In this document: one piece after another, positions 61,724 to 64,000 of the stretch
How positions within the stretch are numbered: the first letter of the stretch is position 1
How the letters are laid out: every line of letters begins with the position of its first letter
Program-made: the position numbers and the translations under genes
The notes under the pieces: generated by a model
Told to the model about the DNA's origin: nothing
Seen by the model: only the letters and a program-made list of their open reading frames with translations
Databases searched by the model: none
DNA from: JAHFPN01 sp963765745
GTDB lineage: Bacteria; Pseudomonadota; Alphaproteobacteria; Rhizobiales; Xanthobacteraceae
Assembly (NCBI GenBank): GCA_963765745.1
Contig: CAVXXM010000003.1
Span: 310,001-374,000, forward strand
Reading direction: 5' to 3'
Length of the DNA: 64,000 nt

Positions 61724-62063
61724 GCTCAACCTGTTTCTTCTGCGAGAGCTTGGACACGATGAGCGCGTGGGCGCGGGCAAGATAGGCCCTGAACTCGGCA
61801 GGCTTCAGCGAGTTGAGCGGCGCGACCTTCACCCAATGGGCGCGGGCGAGATAGGGCGACGGCCTGATGCCCTCGGCTTGCGTGAGAATGTGAAAGCTGT
61901 CGTCGCTCGTCTTGAACGATATGCGCTGGGGCTTTTCGCCGCGCGGGGCCATCCACGCGAACATCTTGCCGCCGACTTTGAATACGCGCTCGCCGCCCCA
62001 CTGAACGGAGAGCTTGGCGCCGGGCAGCGAAAGAAGAAATTTCTCGATGGTGGCCGGAGTCAT
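61668..62063 (-). CDS. MmcQ/YjbR-family protein
   Basis: A 131-residue protein with the double-wing YjbR fold pattern: VFKVGGKMFAWMAP near residues 27-40, FHILTQAEGIRPSPYLARAH and WVKVAPLNS. Probably nucleic-acid-binding, function unknown. The last 25 residues (SQKKQVELSAPRTTKRRRSA...) are an atypical basic tail that overlaps azlD; the natural end may lie earlier. Start ATG 62063. Confidence 0.85.
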   Translation of the reverse strand: MTPATIEKFLLSLPGAKLSVQWGGERVFKVGGKMFAWMAPRGEKPQRISFKTSDDSFHILTQAEGIRPSPYLARAHWVKVAPLNSLKPAEFRAYLARAHALIVSKLSQKKQVELSAPRTTKRRRSAPPRRR

Positions 62064-62075
62064 AGGGTTTTTCTC

Positions 62076-62244
62076 GTCATTCCGGGACGCCGCACCGATC
62101 TCGGGTTTACCCGAGATCGGCATGATTCAATACCCAAGTCGGCTACAGCCGACTTGGGTGCGGCGGGCCCGGAATCCATATCCGCCGTTCGTGGTTATGG
62201 ATTCCGGGCTCCTCGCGAGTCACCGGGCTCGGCCCCGGAATGAC
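62076..62244. repeat. GTCATTCCGG...CCGGAATGAC composite palindromic element
   Basis: A 169-base element bounded by the 10-bp terminal inverted repeat also found at 10709-10892, with the same internal modules: GATCTCGGG/CCCGAGATC, AAGTCGGCTAC-AGCCGACTT and GGAATCCATA/TATGGATTCC. Confidence 0.75.
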
Positions 62245-62248
62245 CAAG

Positions 62249-62677
62249 TCAAGTGCTTGCGATCGCCGCCTTCAGTTTCTCGGCGTGCTCGGCCAACACT
62301 TCGGGCGCGGCCTTCTCGCTCGCGGGCGGCTTCAGCGCGACGCCTTCCTTGCGCGGGATCACGTGGACGTGGAGGTGGAACACCACCTGGCCGCCGGCTT
62401 TCTCGTTGAACTGCTGCACGGTGATGCCGTCGGCGCCGAACACCTGCATCGCGGCCTTGGCGACTTTCTGCGCGACTTCATGCACGTGGGCGAGATCGGC
62501 GGGTGCCACGTCCATGAGATTGCGCGCGGCGCTCTTCGGCAGCACCAGCGTGTGGCCCGGCGCGCGCGGCATGATGTCGAGAAACGCCAGCGCCTTGTCG
62601 TCCTCATAGACCTTGTAGGCGGGAAGGTCGCCGCGCAGGATTTTGGCGAATAAATTGTTGCTGTCGTACGCAGCCAT
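62249..62677 (-). CDS. HIT-family nucleotide hydrolase/transferase
   Basis: A 142-residue histidine-triad protein. The triad is HLHVHVIP near residues 102-109 and the nucleotide-binding start is FAKILRGDLPAYKVYEDD. HIT (HINT-like) enzymes hydrolyse adenosine phosphoramidates or dinucleotides; substrate not known here. Its ATG lies 12 bases after the stop of the GNAT-family gene, same strand, so probably one transcript. Confidence 0.93.
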   Translation of the reverse strand: MAAYDSNNLFAKILRGDLPAYKVYEDDKALAFLDIMPRAPGHTLVLPKSAARNLMDVAPADLAHVHEVAQKVAKAAMQVFGADGITVQQFNEKAGGQVVFHLHVHVIPRKEGVALKPPASEKAAPEVLAEHAEKLKAAIAST

Positions 62678-62689
62678 GGCCCCCTCCCG

Positions 62690-63983
62690 TCAGATGGCGG
62701 CATCCTTGCGGAACGGGCCGAGCGCCGCAAGCTCCTCGCTCTCGGACGCTACATGGGCGCGTTCGCGCACGAGATAGTCGGCGACCGCGCGGCGCAGGCC
62801 CGGATCGGCAATCCAGTGAGCGGAATAGGTGGTCACCGGCATATAGCCGCGGGCGAGCTTGTGCGGTCCCTGGGCGCCGGCCTCGACGCGGGCGAGCCTG
62901 TGCTCGATCGCGTGTTCGATGGCCTGGTAGTAGCAAACCTCGAAATGCAGGAAGGGCCGGCTCTCGGTCGTGCCCCAATAGCGGCCATAGATGGTGTTCT
63001 CGCCCAGGAAATTCAGAGCGCCGGCGACGTAGCGGCCGTCGCGCTTGGCCAGCACGAGCACGATCTGGTCGGCCATCTTGTCGGAGACAATCGAAAAGAA
63101 GGCGCGGTTCAGATACGGGCTGCCCCCATTTGCGGGAGCCGGTGTCCATGTAGAAGGCGAAGAACGCGTCCCACGCGGACTCGGTCAGCTCCTTGCCGCT
63201 GAGGCGGACAATCTCGACGCCTTCGGCCGCCTCGCGGCGCTCGCGCTTGAGGATTTTTCGCTTCCGGGAGGAGAGGGCGGCGAGGAAATCCTCGAAGCTG
63301 GTGTAGCCGTCGTTGAACCAGTGGAATTGGCAATCGTTGCGGGCGAGCAGGCCGAGCTTGGTGAGATATTTCCAGTCCGATTCGGTGGCGAAGGTGATGT
63401 GCAGCGACGATGCCTCGCGGCGTTTGCACAACTGGAGCGCGCCGGCGACCAGCGCTTCGCGCGCAGATTCCATTTTCGGCCCCGGCCGGACCAGCAGGCG
63501 AGGTCCAGTGACCGGCGTGAAGGGAATCGAGACCTGAAGTTTCGGGTAGTAGCGGCCGCCGGCCTGCTCGAACGCCTCGGCCCAGCCGTGATCGAACACG
63601 TATTCGCCGCGCGAATGATTTTTCAGATAGCAGGGCATGGCGGCCAGCACCGCGCCGGTCTCGTTCTCGACCAGGAGATGCTGCGGCGCCCACCCGGAGC
63701 GGACGGAAACGCAGCCCGACTCTTCGAGCGAGGACAAAAACGCGTGCGAAACGAACGGATTGTGCCGATCCGGCACAGGTTCACTTAGCGCCGGTTCTTC
63801 AGATTTCGATTCAAGGACTTCAGATTCCGATTCCGGTTTGCCGCGATTCTTGCTTCCGCGGAGTCGCTTCGCGGAGTTTTCTGACCCGGCTTCGAGCGGC
63901 GCGCCGTAGGCGCACGCGTCCCAGGTCGCGGCCGGGATCGCCGCGATCGAAGACTCGACGCGCACGCTCAGTTTCTCGCTCAT
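62690..63983 (-). CDS. GNAT/FemAB-like N-acyltransferase (DUF482), one frameshift
   Basis: About 431 residues. It has the twin GNAT-like domains of the DUF482/peptidogalycan group: NPFVSHAFLSSLEESG and YVFDHGWAEAFEQAGG in the first half, FALNFLGENTIYGRYWGTTE-like LNFLGENTIYGRYW and CYYQAIEHAIEHRLARVEAG in the second. The frame changes near 63124; comparison with SRKWGSPYLN shows one extra G in a run. A stretch of about 45 residues at 29-73, rich in Ser, Glu, Lys and Arg, interrupts the conserved N-terminus. The acceptor is unknown. Start ATG 63983. Confidence 0.82.
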
Positions 63984-64000
63984 GGGGTCATTATGGCAGA

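Overview
The window looks like chromosome of an alphaproteobacterium in the Hyphomicrobiales (Bradyrhizobium/Xanthobacteraceae-like). The reasons are the high GC content, PccA/PccB, MccA/MccB, ClpS/ClpA, MipZ, DUF1489 and phasin proteins close to what I remember of that group, two Kup transporters in tandem, and many GTCAT...ATGAC palindromic intergenic repeats. Nearly all of it is ordinary core and catabolic gene content; no phage, plasmid replicon, rRNA operon or CRISPR array is visible. One tRNA, tRNA-Leu(GAG), lies at 22946-23030.

Layout. 0-5.3 kb: alpha/beta hydrolase, crcB, an RluC/RluD-type pseudouridine synthase, ATP12, an exported protein and pccB. 5.3-7.9 kb: a low-GC accessory patch (MltR-like, DUF2442, two unknown membrane-anchored proteins) that contains a second copy of the pccB 3' end. 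8-12.8 kb: two paralogous zinc-ribbon adenylate cyclases around arfB and a glutathione transferase, with repeats. 13-18 kb: two FAD hydroxylases, a thioesterase, a 1-Cys peroxiredoxin and an MhqO-type dioxygenase. 18-29 kb: pccA, acylphosphatase, lipB, tRNA-Leu, tandem thioesterases, isovaleryl-CoA dehydrogenase, LprI, RraA, aldo/keto reductase, rhodanese and GST. 29-33 kb: the peroxide-response locus oxyR / truncated katA / katG. 33-37 kb: mccB, an inserted membrane protein followed by a second copy of the mccB 3' end, an IS3 remnant and a beaten-up outer-membrane gene. 37-45 kb: amidase, secreted lipase, kup1 (broken) and kup2 (intact). 45-54 kb: mccA, DUF1489, panC, mipZ, vWA and DnaJ proteins, a DD-carboxypeptidase and phasin. 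54-64 kb: two TadG/vWA proteins, clpS-clpA, azlC-azlD, YjbR, HIT and a GNAT/FemAB-like protein.

Functional links. ivd, mccA and mccB give the upper leucine pathway to 3-methylglutaconyl-CoA; pccA and pccB carboxylate propionyl-CoA. All five lie within 44 kb but not in one operon. oxyR and katG form a divergent peroxide-response unit. phaP marks polyhydroxyalkanoate storage.

Sequence quality. About 38 single-base frameshifts interrupt otherwise conserved genes; most are +1 insertions in the coding direction. I use type CDS where one or two shifts restore the protein and pseudogene where there are three or more or real truncation. The shifts are unevenly distributed: about 44.6-54 kb and 57.5-63 kb have none, whereas kup1 alone has about eight. 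Whether they are assembly errors or real decay cannot be settled from the sequence alone.
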